In this document: piece after piece, positions 1 through 7,496 of the stretch
How positions within the stretch are numbered: the first letter of the stretch is position 1
How the letters are laid out: each line of letters opens with the position of its first letter
Assembly (NCBI GenBank): GCA_017613855.1
Contig: JAGACY010000422.1
Coordinates: 1 to 11,962 of the forward strand
Length of the DNA stretch: 11,962 bases
Source of the DNA: Pseudomonadota bacterium
GTDB taxonomy: Bacteria; Myxococcota; Bradymonadia; UBA4248
Direction of reading: 5' to 3'
Notes under the pieces: model-generated
Database searches by the model: none
Told to the model about the DNA's origin: nothing
The model's input: only the letters and a program-made list of their open reading frames with translations
Made by a program: the position numbers and the translations under genes

Positions 1-17
1 AGCCGCCTCTCTCGTAA

Positions 18-173
18 TACGTTCCATTATTGAGCGCTTACAAAGCAAGCGGCAACGTCAACTGCAAACATGACACAAACGGCGCGGAGGTTTGCACAGA
101 ATACGAAAAAATAAACACCCTGAATGATTCACCGGCAGATACCCCATGGGGCCTGAATACACATTTATATTAA
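18..173 (+). pseudogene. Possible 3' end of a broken or cut-off + strand gene
   Basis: The frame starting at 18 is open for 51 codons to a TAA at 171-173 and reads like a genuine protein tail: polar and mixed, with two cysteines in NCKHDTNGAEVC. The same frame has a TAA at 15-17. No good ribosome site precedes any start here; a TTG at 30-32 is the only candidate and has no Shine-Dalgarno sequence. The simplest readings are a frameshift near 15-20, joining frame 1 or 2 upstream to this tail, or chance. A strong + strand terminator begins 25 nt after the stop, which supports a real + strand transcript ending here. The family is not recognisable, and the window edge prevents a decision. Confidence 0.3.
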
Positions 174-197
174 ATATGCCGTTTTTATATTCGGGAC

Positions 198-265
198 GCC
201 GGGCTATCTGCGATACGCCCGGCAATGAACGCCGCTATGCATACACATACGCGGCGTTGTTTTTT
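198..265 (+). terminator. Double-hairpin terminator (hairpin family locus 1)
   Basis: Two hairpins lie in tandem. The first (198-223) has arms GCCGGGC/GCCCGGC, then TATC/GATA closing on a TGC loop, with C216 bulged. The second (228-258) has 8-bp arms AACGCCGC/GCGGCGTT, TAT/ATA inside, C250 bulged and an 8-nt loop, followed directly by G and T6 (260-265). Orientation is + strand, so it would end transcription from the gene cut off at the left edge. The minus-strand lipoprotein gene converges from the right and stops at 293. No T-tract follows the hairpins on the minus strand, so one-way action is likely. Confidence 0.75.
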
Positions 266-292
266 GTATACTGTCAAACACACAGTACATCG

Positions 293-2725
293 TTATTTTT
301 TACTGATTGTAACTTTATATGTATAAGAAATAGATTTTTTTTCACCTCTCTCCGCAGTAACCAGATACGATCTATTCGTGCCAATATTGTCAGAGAAATC
401 TTTGTTATAATTTCTCTGAACATACGCATAATATTCTCTATTGACAATATTTCCAACATCCGAACCAAGGCACGAAAATTCTATAGAATTAAAGTTTTCT
501 TCCTTAAAGTTTTTATATAACACGTTTAAATTTTCTGGATTATTTACAGAATAATTTTCTGAGCCATCAATACTAAAGCTTGTACAAGATATATAGTCAA
601 GATCTGCAGTCAAACTTGTATTTGAACAGTCAAATAGCCTATAATAATTTTCGTTCATCACTATTCCTAATACATGAGTATCCTTATTATTATCCTGTTC
701 CCAAGTATGAGATATCGTACATTTATAAGGTCTAGATACAGTCCCAATGGAAGTGTCTGGAGCTGAATATGTAGTTTGATATGTTGCTCCACATCTATAA
801 TACCCCGCCACACACCCTTCACAGTGAATGTCGGATGGCCTTATATCAGACTCTGAATCTTTACAACATATATCATCAGTCTTTCCATTTTCCAATTTGC
901 CTTCAAGAGAACAGATTAAAGAGTTTTTATCTTTACAATAATAGCCGGAATCACCGCATGATTGTGTCTCAGGACTGGCAGAACAATCTGAGCTATTCAC
1001 CTCTTTGCCATAATTACCTTCCCCCCCACATATTTTACATGAGATCGGTTTCTCAATTTTGCCATTATTACATTTATATGCCTTTTCTTCAAAACAAAGT
1101 AATTTTTTTGTATTACAGCATTTTGCATTACTATTATTTAATGAGGTTTCGTCTATATCAGGATCACATTTATACCAACCCTCTGATATGCATTTATCTG
1201 AAATATTTGTATTTGTATTGTTATAATTAAGTTCACTTACTATATTAGTATCAAGCATAGAAGCAGGTTTATTCTCTGCATCAACTTTACATCTTAGTTT
1301 GCCATCAGCACCACATGAATATTGATTTGCTTGACATCTATAATAACATTGTGGATCCTCACCATTTATCCAAGGAGACAGCCAATCATCAACTCCATCC
1401 TTACAAGTACACCCTATGTTATTTAGCACTCCAGTCGAATCGCACAAATATCCAGTATGATTAAAGCAATATACATCGTTTTTGGAATCACATCTACAGG
1501 CATCTTCTATACTTACATTCTTCTGTCCTTCATTCTGGCAGAAATATCGAGCATCTCCATCTTTTGTAAGACAACCATCAGCCTTAACCATATCCTGTGT
1601 TACATCTATTGTTTCGTCTTTTCCATTATCTGATACGCATTTTAATACATGATCTGTATTACATTGGTAAGTTTTATCTTTGCATTGTCCCTTTGGCTCG
1701 CTTGTAATCGTGCAGTTTTTCCATTCACCATCGATGCATTCACAGCCAGTCGCGCCTTCGGGTCTCTCTGAATCGACGCATTCTGTGGGCTCGCTTGTAA
1801 TCGTGCAGTTTTTCCATTCACCATCGATGCATTCACAGCCGGTTGCGCCTTCGGGTCTCTCTGAATCTGCGCATTTTATATCTGCAGGCTCTTCCTTATT
1901 TTCACATATTGTCCCATCGGGCGTGCATCCATAATCACATCCACGTATTGTAGTCCACTCATTATTACTACATTGCTGCTGTACGATTTGATATTCTTTC
2001 CCTGTTTTATCATCTCTCCAACTGCTAATTTCTGACACACTTAAATTTACACACTTACTTCTCCCCTCCATATTACATGAAGTATCGGACGTTTCATTTA
2101 CACATCGACCATTCTCGCATTTACACTCCTCTTCCAATTTAACACCATCCTTACAATATTTTATTTTTCTATCTCCATCACATTGATCATAATTGTCAGG
2201 ACATTTACATTTGGGTAAACCATCGCTATCATCACACTCAACACATTCTTGTTTTATAACGCCGTTATCCTTTGAACAGGTAATTAAGATGTTACCATCG
2301 CAAATGGATTTGCATTCTGGCTTCGGTGCACACGTTTTTTTGTCTTCCGAACAAGTATCAATATCACAATCAACTTCATTTGTCCATTTGCCGGCAACGC
2401 ATGTTTTAACTTGAGCCTTGAGATTAGAATTCGTATTACCATCTATGCATTTTGTATCACCATCAACGCATTCACGACATGTAAGATTATCTTTGTCACA
2501 TACCCATGAACCAAAACATTCTATACTCATTCCATTGTCCAAATTGCATTTGCAGCTCGACTCTCCTATACTTCCATCCCCTGCTTTAAACACGCCATCC
2601 GAAGCAGAACAGGCGTCTCTTTCTATTGCCAATCTGCCTTCAAATCTCTGAGCGTCAGAAGAACACGCAGACAATGCCAAAGCAGCAATCAGTGCTGTAT
2701 AAATACAATGAGATTTCTTAAACAT
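293..2725 (-). CDS. Cysteine-rich outer-membrane lipoprotein, 810 aa, function unknown
   Basis: The start is the ATG at 2725: AGGAGG (2737-2732) sits 6 nt upstream, whereas a TTG two codons earlier abuts that site. Residues 1-20 are a lipoprotein signal peptide ending LSA-C21; Ser at +2 predicts outer-membrane placement. Most of the chain to about residue 680 is short modules with closely spaced cysteines (CxC, CxxGxW, CxxxC), probably disulfide-bonded and EGF-like in spacing, but no named family is recognised. Residues about 284-343 hold two nearly identical 31-residue repeats (SERPEGATGCECIDGEWKNC). The last ~130 residues have few cysteines, are rich in Asn and Tyr, and look like a separate folded domain. 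It is the second gene of a unit, 13 nt after the TPR gene. The 3' two thirds are visibly more AT-rich than the neighbouring genes, which may mean transfer or relaxed composition. A surface-exposed structural or adhesive role is inference. Confidence 0.9.
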   Translation of the reverse strand: MFKKSHCIYTALIAALALSACSSDAQRFEGRLAIERDACSASDGVFKAGDGSIGESSCKCNLDNGMSIECFGSWVCDKDNLTCRECVDGDTKCIDGNTNSNLKAQVKTCVAGKWTNEVDCDIDTCSEDKKTCAPKPECKSICDGNILITCSKDNGVIKQECVECDDSDGLPKCKCPDNYDQCDGDRKIKYCKDGVKLEEECKCENGRCVNETSDTSCNMEGRSKCVNLSVSEISSWRDDKTGKEYQIVQQQCSNNEWTTIRGCDYGCTPDGTICENKEEPADIKCADSERPEGATGCECIDGEWKNCTITSEPTECVDSERPEGATGCECIDGEWKNCTITSEPKGQCKDKTYQCNTDHVLKCVSDNGKDETIDVTQDMVKADGCLTKDGDARYFCQNEGQKNVSIEDACRCDSKNDVYCFNHTGYLCDSTGVLNNIGCTCKDGVDDWLSPWINGEDPQCYYRCQANQYSCGADGKLRCKVDAENKPASMLDTNIVSELNYNNTNTNISDKCISEGWYKCDPDIDETSLNNSNAKCCNTKKLLCFEEKAYKCNNGKIEKPISCKICGGEGNYGKEVNSSDCSASPETQSCGDSGYYCKDKNSLICSLEGKLENGKTDDICCKDSESDIRPSDIHCEGCVAGYYRCGATYQTTYSAPDTSIGTVSRPYKCTISHTWEQDNNKDTHVLGIVMNENYYRLFDCSNTSLTADLDYISCTSFSIDGSENYSVNNPENLNVLYKNFKEENFNSIEFSCLGSDVGNIVNREYYAYVQRNYNKDFSDNIGTNRSYLVTAERGEKKSISYTYKVTISKK
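1695..1874 (-). repeat. Two-copy 93-bp-period direct repeat inside the 810-aa gene
   Basis: Positions 1695-1781 and 1788-1874 match at 83 of 87 bases (counted by eye). The period of 93 bp (31 codons) keeps the frame, so the protein carries two almost identical DSERPEGATGCECIDGEW modules. Four base differences imply a recent duplication. Confidence 0.95.
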
Positions 2726-2731
2726 AGCCAA

Positions 2732-2737
2732 CCTCCT
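2732..2737 (-). promoter_or_regulatory. Ribosome binding site AGGAGG for the 810-aa lipoprotein
   Basis: A perfect AGGAGG on the minus strand lies just upstream of the preceding gene's TAA (2741-2739) and 6 nt before the ATG at 2725. It decides the start against the in-frame TTG at 2731, and it implies coupled translation with the upstream TPR gene. Confidence 0.85.
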
Positions 2738-2738
2738 C

Positions 2739-3581
2739 TTAGAATTGAATCGTCAAATCTGCACTGATTGGCGAAATATGAAAAGATACCGGACTTTCTG
2801 CCACTTGCGTATGTGTATAATAATAACCCATAAGCCCCGTGACGACACTGCCTGCAACAGTTGCAGCCACACCAACACCAATTAAAACCCAACTGGTGGC
2901 GTACAGGCTATTCACACGGTAGTCTTTATCCCCTTCTTGTAATTGTTTATTACCACCAATATATTCAATTGGCTTATTATTATTTACCTCCAATACCGCC
3001 CCTGCTATCGTCATCGCCGCCCCCACGCCCATCAAAGCCACGCCAGTCCACATACCGGCACCATAATGAGCTTTTTCGGTCAACGTGCCGTATTGTTCAT
3101 CTGTCTTGCGCATGAGGTCTTTTTCGTGCGACTGTTGGGCCTGTGCCTTGAGCTGCTCGATTTCCTGATTGCGCGACGCTATCACTTCCGGGCGTGCTTC
3201 GGGGTGCTCGGCTTCGTAGCGGTCGAACCACATCAATTCGAGCGTTTTGCCTTTGACGGCAAATTCTTCGGTATAGAGCGTCGCACGCTGGTAATAATAC
3301 AATGCCTTGCTGTCATTACCTTTTTCCCGATAGATGCGGCCCATGGCATAGTTCAGCATCGGCGAACGTTCACAGATGGTATTGAGATTTTCGGCAGTCT
3401 TGAGCGCATCGTCCCACTTTTTGGCGGTCAGCAGTGCACTCAGGGAATTCATCCCCTCGTTCCATTGGGGATTGCCATCGAGGTTCGAGCAACCATCGGC
3501 AAATGCCTGAGCACAAATCGTTAAACTGCCTGCGATTCCAATGACAGACAAATATCTTGCAGCAATTCGTTTTATATCCAT
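2739..3581 (-). CDS. Exported TPR protein with two C-terminal membrane segments, 280 aa
   Basis: The start is the ATG at 3581, with AGGTGG (3592-3587) 5 nt upstream; a GTG three codons earlier overlaps that site. Residues 1-28 are a Sec signal peptide with an AFA cleavage motif before Asp29. Residues about 38-106 form TPR-like helical pairs; the clearest unit is SPMLNYAMGRIYREKGNDSK (73-92) followed by ALYYYQRA. Residues about 132-165 are charged and probably coiled coil. Two glycine-rich hydrophobic segments follow (about 174-198 and 228-255), separated by a polar stretch. The short tail ends in Phe (ADLTIQF), an ending common on outer-membrane proteins but not decisive here. The gene is first in a unit with the 810-aa lipoprotein. 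A periplasmic scaffold or anchor helping that lipoprotein is inference; the helix pair could lie in either membrane. Confidence 0.92.
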   Translation of the reverse strand: MDIKRIAARYLSVIGIAGSLTICAQAFADGCSNLDGNPQWNEGMNSLSALLTAKKWDDALKTAENLNTICERSPMLNYAMGRIYREKGNDSKALYYYQRATLYTEEFAVKGKTLELMWFDRYEAEHPEARPEVIASRNQEIEQLKAQAQQSHEKDLMRKTDEQYGTLTEKAHYGAGMWTGVALMGVGAAMTIAGAVLEVNNNKPIEYIGGNKQLQEGDKDYRVNSLYATSWVLIGVGVAATVAGSVVTGLMGYYYTHTQVAESPVSFHISPISADLTIQF

Positions 3582-3589
3582 CGTGACCA

Positions 3590-3601
3590 CCTATTAATAG
3601 G
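3590..3601. promoter_or_regulatory. 12-bp perfect palindrome overlapping the TPR gene's ribosome site
   Basis: CCTATTAATAGG is a perfect palindrome. Its last bases on the minus strand are part of AGGTGG (3592-3587), the ribosome site for the ATG at 3581. It could be an operator half-site pair or a weak RNA hairpin that masks the ribosome site. Its short AT core also makes chance possible. Confidence 0.35.
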
Positions 3602-3710
3602 GGAAAAAATTATCTATGATTGATGCGCATGATACAGCGGTATTTTTGCACACTTCTTTACGTGCACAGAAATCTATTATTGAAGATAACATAAAGAAAA
3701 TATTTAACGA

Positions 3711-3740
3711 ATCATATAGACGTGTTAAATATGTCACCAA
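3711..3740 (-). promoter_or_regulatory. Candidate sigma-70-type promoter for the TPR-lipoprotein unit
   Basis: On the minus strand, TTGGTG (3740-3735) and TATGAT (3716-3711) are separated by 18 nt, about 130 nt before the start at 3581. An overlapping GTGACA gives a 15-nt spacer. The -10 box matches 5 of 6 positions and the -35 box is weak. The heptanucleotide array begins about 50 bp further upstream. Confidence 0.35.
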
Positions 3741-3787
3741 TCGTAGCTATTTTGGTCTGTTCACGGAGATATATTTCCAGAGCAGGA

Positions 3788-3875
3788 GAATTGCGAATTG
3801 CGAATTGCGAATTGCGAATTGCGAATTGCGAATTGCGAATTGCGAATTGCGAATTGCGAATTGCGAATTGCGAAT
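3788..3875. repeat. Heptanucleotide microsatellite (GAATTGC), 12 full copies
   Basis: Twelve uninterrupted copies of GAATTGC (3788-3871) are followed by a partial GAAT. No base departs from the unit. It lies between the T-tract of the fibro-slime terminator and the candidate promoter of the TPR unit. Because 7 is not a multiple of 3, all three frames on each strand give a seven-residue periodic peptide (RIANCEL on +), which creates spurious ORFs. Perfect arrays of this kind change copy number by slippage. Confidence 0.97.
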
Positions 3876-3937
3876 AAAAAAAACGGGCGGCGTATGCAAT
3901 AGCCGCCCGTCCGGAGCGTATGGCCGCAGGCCATAGC
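3876..3937 (-). terminator. Double-hairpin terminator of the fibro-slime gene (hairpin family locus 2)
   Basis: Read on the minus strand from 13 nt after the stop codon. Hairpin A (3937-3916) pairs GC-TATGGCC with GGCCATA-C-GC around a TGC loop, with C3918 bulged. Hairpin B (3909-3884) has arms CGGGCGGC/GCCGCCCG, TAT/ATA inside, loop TGC and the C opposite 3892 bulged, then T8 directly (3883-3876). This is a textbook intrinsic terminator in the correct place, preceded by a second hairpin with the same core. Confidence 0.88.
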
Positions 3938-3949
3938 GCAGGAACCAAA

Positions 3950-6900
3950 CTAATTAATCACAAACACGCAGGACTGTGTACAGGTCCCGGCCCCATTATC
4001 CTTGCCTTCGTCGCACTGCTCAAACTCAGGCTGTACGATATGATCGCCGCAGTGAATATCGAGCTTACAGCCGGCTTTGCAGCCGCCATACCCACCGACA
4101 TTGGCATCATCGCCATTATCGCATTCTTCGCCTTCAGCGGTATTCACAATGCCATCACCACAGCGCGGCGGCATATAGGTACATCCAATCCCGCACCCGC
4201 CATAGCTGCCGTCGTTGATGCCATCATCGCAAACCTCGCCAATCGCCGATGATACAATGCCATCGCCGCAAGTGGGAAGTTTGCATTTCGAAGTACACAT
4301 GTCATCATCGAGAAGGTTTCCGTCATCGCATTGTTCATCGCCCGACAGGATGCCATCGCCGCAGCCCGAAATGCGGCAATTATCGAGGCAAATCTGATCG
4401 CCCGTCACACCGTCGGTGCCGTCACATTCCTCGTGGCCTTCCTTTTTATTGTCGCCGCAGGTGGAGTCAGAAAGCATGCATTCTTTGCACCACGCCTCGG
4501 TATTATCGCACTGCTCGCCCTTTTCGAGCACACCATTGCCGCAGTAAGACACCTGCTTGCAGGCAATGCAGCCCTTAATTTTGGCCTGTTCGAGTTCATC
4601 GGCCGTCGGATTGGCAGGATCGGCAAAGGCAATCGGATCGCATTCTTCAGCGCCGCGCACGAGGCCATCGCCGCAAACGGTCGTGCAATTGCTGTCCCCC
4701 ATTTGCACAAAGCCAGTCAGAGTCAATTCGAACGACGACTCTCCGGTACATCTTTCAGCATGGAACATGTGAATGGGATAAATACCGCCAGCATACATGT
4801 GGAATTTTTCCTTGGCCACCTCCTCGGTCAGTGTGACCGTTTTTCGCCATGCACCATGAATTCCAGCCACCTCTATGGCAAGACGGCGGTTAAAGAAGAC
4901 CCAAACATCATCATCACCAGCAAATGTCAATTCTTCATTTTTAGCGTCAAATCGGAAATACGTTTGAATAGTACAACTGAATTCCCCATTGCGTTCGCCG
5001 TTTGAGCCTTCTTTGCCATATCCTTCATCTACACCAATGGGATAAAAATAGGATGAAGAATACTTATATACATTTTCATTGCCTTCACGGTTAAGCAGTA
5101 ACGAACGGTTGAGTGTTCTGTTGAGGCCAGGCATGTCTTTGTACCACCACTTAAACACTTCCGGACATGTATAAAGATCGAGGCAGCTGTTGCCGTTGCT
5201 GACACTCAGTGTTTTGATATTGGAAGGCGGCATTAATGAAGGTGTATTGTCAATATCGAGTTCTTCTGCGACCACACCTTCGCACGTGGCATTGGTAATA
5301 CACATAAAATCCGGATTGGGATGGCCAATGAGCAATGGATTTCGCCATCGATAACCATTGTCTACTCCTTTGCAGCTATCGGGAAGGCTATTATACAGCT
5401 CTTTTGATACATAACCATCCGTCATAGGAGATGTATCTTCTGCAACGGAATGATTATTATATCTCATGACGTCCCTGCACACCATCGGCAGGTTTATTTG
5501 CTGTGGGATTTCTTTGTATGGAGGCGTGCAGGAATACCCCGTTTCAACTTTACACTGACTCGAGCACCCATCCCCATTGACGAGATTGCCATCGTCGCAT
5601 TCCTCACCGGCATCGACCAAGGTAATACCATCGCCGCAGACGGCCTTGCATCCGTTGGCATCGCAGTCAAAAATGGCTTCCCTGGTACATTCGGGGCTGC
5701 AGCCATCGCCGGCTTCCTTATTGTCATCGTCGCATTCTTCGCCTTCGTCGAGAGTACCATCGCCGCATTTACCTTTAACACAATTCATTTTATCCTCGTC
5801 GCAATGACAGGATTTTTGCAGGACACACGCCTCACAGCATTCTCCGCCGCCTTCGCAGGTTTCGGCACCTTCGACGACGCCGTCGCCGCATTTGGCTTCT
5901 TCGCATGCCACACCGCCTTTCGGACATTTCCAACCCATCTGCACCTGACATTGCACACAGCCTCCGCTTGGATTAGCAATGGTGCCTTCATCGCACGTTT
6001 CATCGCCTGTGATTTTGCCATCCCCGCAGACATCCTTGGCACAATCCGCGCCCGGAGTATCGCAGTGCCAACCGGTTTCGCGCTTGCAGAACTTCGAGCA
6101 GCCGTCATCAGAAACAGCATTGCCGTCGTCACATTCTTCACTTCCGGCAATAATGCCATCGCCGCATGCCCTCGCAAAACAAACAGCTCCGTCGCAGGTA
6201 TAGCCGCTTTCTACCGTACATTCTGCAGAACAGCCATCACCATCCTTTGGGTTATTATCGTCGCAGAATTCGCCCGTATCGCTGTCGAGCGTACCATTGC
6301 CGCAGGTATCGACGCATTTGGATTTGCCGCCTTCGAGTGTACAACGCCAATGGCGCTCGACCTGACAAATCATCGAACAGCCATCGCCCGGATTGCGGTT
6401 GCCATCGTCGCAGGCTTCGGCACCATCTAACACACCATTGCCGCATAAAATCGAACTGCAAACGCTCTTGCCTTCACTTGCCACACACACGTAATTGGGC
6501 TCGATCTCACACTTAGCCGAACAACCGTCACCATCGTCCTTGTTGCCGTCATCGCATTGCTCGTTATCGGGTTGCACCATGCCATCGCCGCAGTAATTGA
6601 CGAGTTTGCATTCCGTCGAACATCCGTTGTAATACTCCGAAGAATCGAGGCCATCATCGCATTCTTCGCCATTCGCCACATCGATATCATCGAGCAGACC
6701 ATCGCCGCAGTAATGAGCCGTCTTACAAGACTCAGTGCATTCGCCGGGCCCATACGGGGCTGACAATGTCCCGGCATCGCACTCCTCCCCCTCATCGACG
6801 ACATTATTGCCGCAGCCTTCAGGAATGCATTCCATGCCTGGGAAATCACAACTAAATCCGGCTTCGACCTCCGAACAGTCGGCCGCACAGCCATCGCCGC

Positions 6901-7411
6901 CCTCGGTATTGCCGTCATCACAGGCCTCGTCTTCGTCGATTTCACCATTGCCGCATAAAATACCGACTTTATGGCAAGTCCCATCCTCCCCCATCTCACC
7001 ATCCGGGCATTTGGACGGTTTGCCGGAGGTACAGCTTCCGCCTTCGGGCGGGCAATCGTATCCCGCTTCAATGGCGCTGCAGTCAGCAGAACAGCCATCG
7101 GCATCTTTGTTGTTGCCATCGTCGCAGACTTCTTTGTTCTCTACCTTACCGTTGCCGCATCTCGGCTTATCAGGATCGATAGGTTCAGGAATAAAGCAGC
7201 TCCCTCCTGTCGAGGGGCATTCATAGCCCTCTTCGACACGCATGCAGTCGGCCGCACAACCATCCCCGTCACTCGTATTGCCATCATCACACACTTCGCC
7301 GTTTTCGACCGTCCAATTCCCGCAGCCAGAACCGCCTTTCGACGAATCATCGCCGCATCCGGCCATACACAACGCACTAAACGTCACCCAAAATAACCAC
7401 TTCTTTGACAT
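3950..7411 (-). CDS. Fibro-slime domain lipoprotein with ~20 DUF4215-like cysteine repeats, 1153 aa
   Basis: The start is the ATG at 7411, with GGAGGGG ending 5 nt upstream; an in-frame TTG six codons earlier lacks such a site. Residues 1-18 are a lipoprotein signal ending MAG-C19; Gly at +2 favours the outer membrane. From about residue 30 to 640 there are about 13 repeats of the form CG(N/D)G..(D/E)..E(E/A)CDDGN...GDGC(S/A)..C, the DUF4215 / Myxococcus cysteine-rich repeat. Residues about 648-912 match the fibro-slime, PA14-like domain: HPNPDF, TYFRF-like strands, FAGDDDVWVFFNRRL near 830, GIHG, and HMFHAERCTGESSFELTLTG near 881-900. Seven more repeats follow to the C-terminus (913-1153). 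Fibro-slime domains are known from Fibrobacter and myxobacterial surface proteins and are linked to adhesion; binding carbohydrate here is inference. It has its own promoter and terminator and so is probably monocistronic. The repeat stretches are more GC-rich than the central domain, and they generate long false ORFs on the + strand. Confidence 0.96.
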   Translation of the reverse strand: MSKKWLFWVTFSALCMAGCGDDSSKGGSGCGNWTVENGEVCDDGNTSDGDGCAADCMRVEEGYECPSTGGSCFIPEPIDPDKPRCGNGKVENKEVCDDGNNKDADGCSADCSAIEAGYDCPPEGGSCTSGKPSKCPDGEMGEDGTCHKVGILCGNGEIDEDEACDDGNTEGGDGCAADCSEVEAGFSCDFPGMECIPEGCGNNVVDEGEECDAGTLSAPYGPGECTESCKTAHYCGDGLLDDIDVANGEECDDGLDSSEYYNGCSTECKLVNYCGDGMVQPDNEQCDDGNKDDGDGCSAKCEIEPNYVCVASEGKSVCSSILCGNGVLDGAEACDDGNRNPGDGCSMICQVERHWRCTLEGGKSKCVDTCGNGTLDSDTGEFCDDNNPKDGDGCSAECTVESGYTCDGAVCFARACGDGIIAGSEECDDGNAVSDDGCSKFCKRETGWHCDTPGADCAKDVCGDGKITGDETCDEGTIANPSGGCVQCQVQMGWKCPKGGVACEEAKCGDGVVEGAETCEGGGECCEACVLQKSCHCDEDKMNCVKGKCGDGTLDEGEECDDDNKEAGDGCSPECTREAIFDCDANGCKAVCGDGITLVDAGEECDDGNLVNGDGCSSQCKVETGYSCTPPYKEIPQQINLPMVCRDVMRYNNHSVAEDTSPMTDGYVSKELYNSLPDSCKGVDNGYRWRNPLLIGHPNPDFMCITNATCEGVVAEELDIDNTPSLMPPSNIKTLSVSNGNSCLDLYTCPEVFKWWYKDMPGLNRTLNRSLLLNREGNENVYKYSSSYFYPIGVDEGYGKEGSNGERNGEFSCTIQTYFRFDAKNEELTFAGDDDVWVFFNRRLAIEVAGIHGAWRKTVTLTEEVAKEKFHMYAGGIYPIHMFHAERCTGESSFELTLTGFVQMGDSNCTTVCGDGLVRGAEECDPIAFADPANPTADELEQAKIKGCIACKQVSYCGNGVLEKGEQCDNTEAWCKECMLSDSTCGDNKKEGHEECDGTDGVTGDQICLDNCRISGCGDGILSGDEQCDDGNLLDDDMCTSKCKLPTCGDGIVSSAIGEVCDDGINDGSYGGCGIGCTYMPPRCGDGIVNTAEGEECDNGDDANVGGYGGCKAGCKLDIHCGDHIVQPEFEQCDEGKDNGAGTCTQSCVFVIN

Positions 7412-7446
7412 GATTGCCCCTCCAGACAAAAGAAACAGACAATGGC

Positions 7447-7476
7447 ATCATATCATTTTCGCATGCTATCTATCAA
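7447..7476 (-). promoter_or_regulatory. Sigma-70-type promoter of the fibro-slime gene
   Basis: On the minus strand, TTGATA (7476-7471) and TATGAT (7452-7447) are 18 nt apart; each matches 5 of 6 consensus bases. The implied transcript would start near 7440, giving a leader of about 30 nt with the GGAGGGG ribosome site before the ATG at 7411. Confidence 0.6.
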
Positions 7477-7496
7477 TGTTTGACATGATATGCAGG

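Larger units (their letters stand above)
3582..3949. other. Intergenic region between the fibro-slime gene and the TPR unit
   Basis: These 368 nt without a credible gene hold, in minus-strand order, the double-hairpin terminator of the fibro-slime gene (3937-3876), the heptanucleotide microsatellite (3875-3788), an AT-rich stretch with a candidate promoter (3740-3711), and the palindrome and ribosome site before 3581. A + strand open frame (3616-3936) crosses it but runs through the microsatellite and the terminator, so it is not called. Confidence 0.8.

Noticed and set aside
781..1230. + strand 149-codon frame opposite the 810-aa gene
   Set aside because: Its Tyr/His-rich composition mirrors the antisense of Cys/Asn/Lys codons, and it lies wholly inside a credible lipoprotein gene.
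3788..3875. CRISPR array or iteron-type origin
   Set aside because: The unit is 7 bp with no spacers, and no DnaA-box-like sequences, AT-rich unwinding region or replication gene lie nearby.
3616..3936. + strand frame of 106 codons starting MIDAHDTAVFL
   Set aside because: It runs through the heptanucleotide microsatellite and the terminator of the fibro-slime gene, and overlaps the control region of the TPR unit. Its ribosome site (AGGGG, 12 nt away) is poor. The first ~57 codons alone cannot be fully excluded.
5450..6430. + strand 326-codon open frame opposite the fibro-slime gene
   Set aside because: It is an antisense shadow: the repeated CGDG..EECDDGN codons read on the other strand as stop-free Ala/Ile/Phe-rich sequence. 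It has no ribosome site and the opposite frame has clear protein-family motifs.
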